In this document: positions 63,202 through 64,000 of the stretch, piece after piece
Layout: each line of letters begins with the position of its first letter
Position numbering within the stretch: the first letter of the stretch is position 1
Assembly: GCF_000411155.1 (NCBI RefSeq)
Contig: NZ_KE150266.1
Span: 992,001 to 1,056,000 of the forward strand
DNA length: 64,000 nucleotides
From: Gleimia europaea ACS-120-V-Col10b
Lineage (GTDB): Bacteria; Actinomycetota; Actinomycetes; Actinomycetales; Actinomycetaceae
Direction of reading: 5' to 3'
The notes under the pieces: generated by a model
The model's database searches: none
What the model was told of the DNA's origin: nothing
What the model saw: only the letters and a program-made list of their open reading frames with translations
Made by a program: the position numbers and the translations under genes

Positions 63202-63244
63202 TCAAGGTGCAAAAGCCAACGGGTGGAAACAAGCTGTCAACCAA

Positions 63245-64000
63245 CTAGTTTATTTGGCTCCCAAGAAGAGAAGCGTAAGTGGGGTTGTTTTTGAGCTGCT
63301 CGTGGGACCCTTCAGCAACAATGCGCCCATCCTCAAGAACAATAATGTGGTCAGCAATCCGGATAGAAGCAAGCCGGTGAGCAATAACAACCGTCGTGCG
63401 ATCAGCCCGCGCGCGGCGAATGTTCTTAGCAATAGACGCCTCGAGGAACGGATCGATATTAGCTAACGGCTCGTCAAGGATGAGCATATCCGGGTTGCGC
63501 AAGAAAGCACGCGCAATCCCAACGCGCTGGCGCTCCCCTCCAGAAAGCGTGGTTCCTCTATCACCCACCCTCGCGTCAAGCCCGCCAAGCGAAGTCACCA
63601 ACTCGCTAATGTCCGCATCGGCAAGAGCCCGCCAAATATCCTCATCAGAAGCATTAGGGTTCGCCAAAATAAGATTATCGCGCACAGTTCCAGCGAAAAT
63701 ATGACAGTCCTGAGGCACCAGGGTCAACCTGTCGCGGTAGCGGTTCGGCTCATAGCCACGCAAATTCTTCCCATCGAAACGCAGCTGCCCCGAACGCGGA
63801 TCCAAATAACGCATAGCAAGATTAGCCAAAGTAGTTTTACCCGCCCCAGACTTACCAACTATCGCCACAGAACGTTGCGGAGTAGCAGTGAGGCTCACTT
63901 TATTTACCACCGGAAGGTCAGGCTGGTAGGCAAACATGGCGTTATCAACAACAAGGTAGTTTGCCTCCCCGTCATAGGTTGTGTGGTGAGGTTCCGGGAC
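63245..64000 (-). CDS. ABC transporter ATP-binding/permease protein, C-terminal part (partial)
   Basis: The frame is open to the window edge (VPEPHHTTYDGEANYLVVDN before the first Met at 63937), so the start lies beyond 64000. The ATPase domain is complete: Walker A GKSGAGKTT, Q-loop VPQDCHIF, signature LSGGERQRVGIARAFL, Walker B MLILDEPLANID, and switch His in VVIAHRLAS. The spacing and VPQDCHIFAGTVRDNL segment are typical of exporter-type half transporters. Substrate unknown; the membrane domain is outside the window. Confidence 0.9.
   Translation of the reverse strand, partial: VPEPHHTTYDGEANYLVVDNAMFAYQPDLPVVNKVSLTATPQRSVAIVGKSGAGKTTLANLAMRYLDPRSGQLRFDGKNLRGYEPNRYRDRLTLVPQDCHIFAGTVRDNLILANPNASDEDIWRALADADISELVTSLGGLDARVGDRGTTLSGGERQRVGIARAFLRNPDMLILDEPLANIDPFLEASIAKNIRRARADRTTVVIAHRLASIRIADHIIVLEDGRIVAEGSHEQLKNNPTYASLLGSQIN

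Overview
The window looks like a chromosome segment of an actinomycete, most likely of the Actinomycetaceae (Arcanobacterium/Trueperella/Actinomyces type). The case rests on moderately GC-rich DNA, frequent GTG/TTG starts with GTGA/ATGA overlaps, and lineage-typical genes: DUF3073 and DUF3618 proteins, a bifunctional-type dcd, an Rv0338c/EtfD-like iron-sulfur reductase, and a six-gene Mrp antiporter operon with MnhA fused to MnhB. Genus is inference only.

Region 1 (1-4200) is a decayed mobile region on the 3' side of a tRNA-Lys gene. It holds a membrane-anchored coiled-coil protein, a four-helix membrane protein, two small VbhA-like antitoxin genes followed by a truncated Fic toxin, and a 1.3-kb remnant (pilin-like small membrane protein, two broken genes) bracketed by a direct repeat of the tRNA 3' end plus terminator. 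Region 2 (4300-32000) is core: DMT exporter, msrB, MscS channel, a Glu-Asp-Asp-Phe tRNA cluster, a MacB-type ABC exporter, envelope stress-type small genes, purM-purF, mnhACDEFG, EtfD-like reductase, dcd, a cupin, a domain-permuted GH3 glycosidase and a SulP transporter.

Region 3 (32200-41700) is accessory: an operon of two exporter-type ABC subunits plus an ECF S-T-AA transporter under a near-consensus DtxR/IdeR iron box, then a broken cation-efflux gene, a TetR-MFS pair around a perfect 29-bp operator-like palindrome, and a glpD 3' fragment. Region 4 (42000-50500) is core again: tRNA-Gly, a NUDIX hydrolase, a TetR regulator, thioredoxin, asd-lysC, recR-dnaX, ybaK and tRNA-Ser.

Region 5 (50500-63200), downstream of tRNA-Ser, is a defence-like island. 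It contains a DUF3800 gene preceded by a discrete small RNA unit with its own promoter and terminator; an AlbA_2-type ATP-binding gene with a frameshift; an MmeI-like fused restriction-methylation gene flanked by two internally deleted relatives and by long repeats; a zinc-ribbon/Vsr-like nuclease gene split by a frameshift; a phage BRO antirepressor remnant; an AbiF/Abi_2 gene with two RX4H motifs, also preceded by a structured, terminator-ended RNA region; an ADP-ribosylglycohydrolase; and a GIY-YIG remnant. The window ends inside an ABC transporter gene. The two protein genes with adjacent RNA units (DUF3800 and AbiF) are the most promising candidates for an under-described RNA-linked defence or toxin-antitoxin arrangement.
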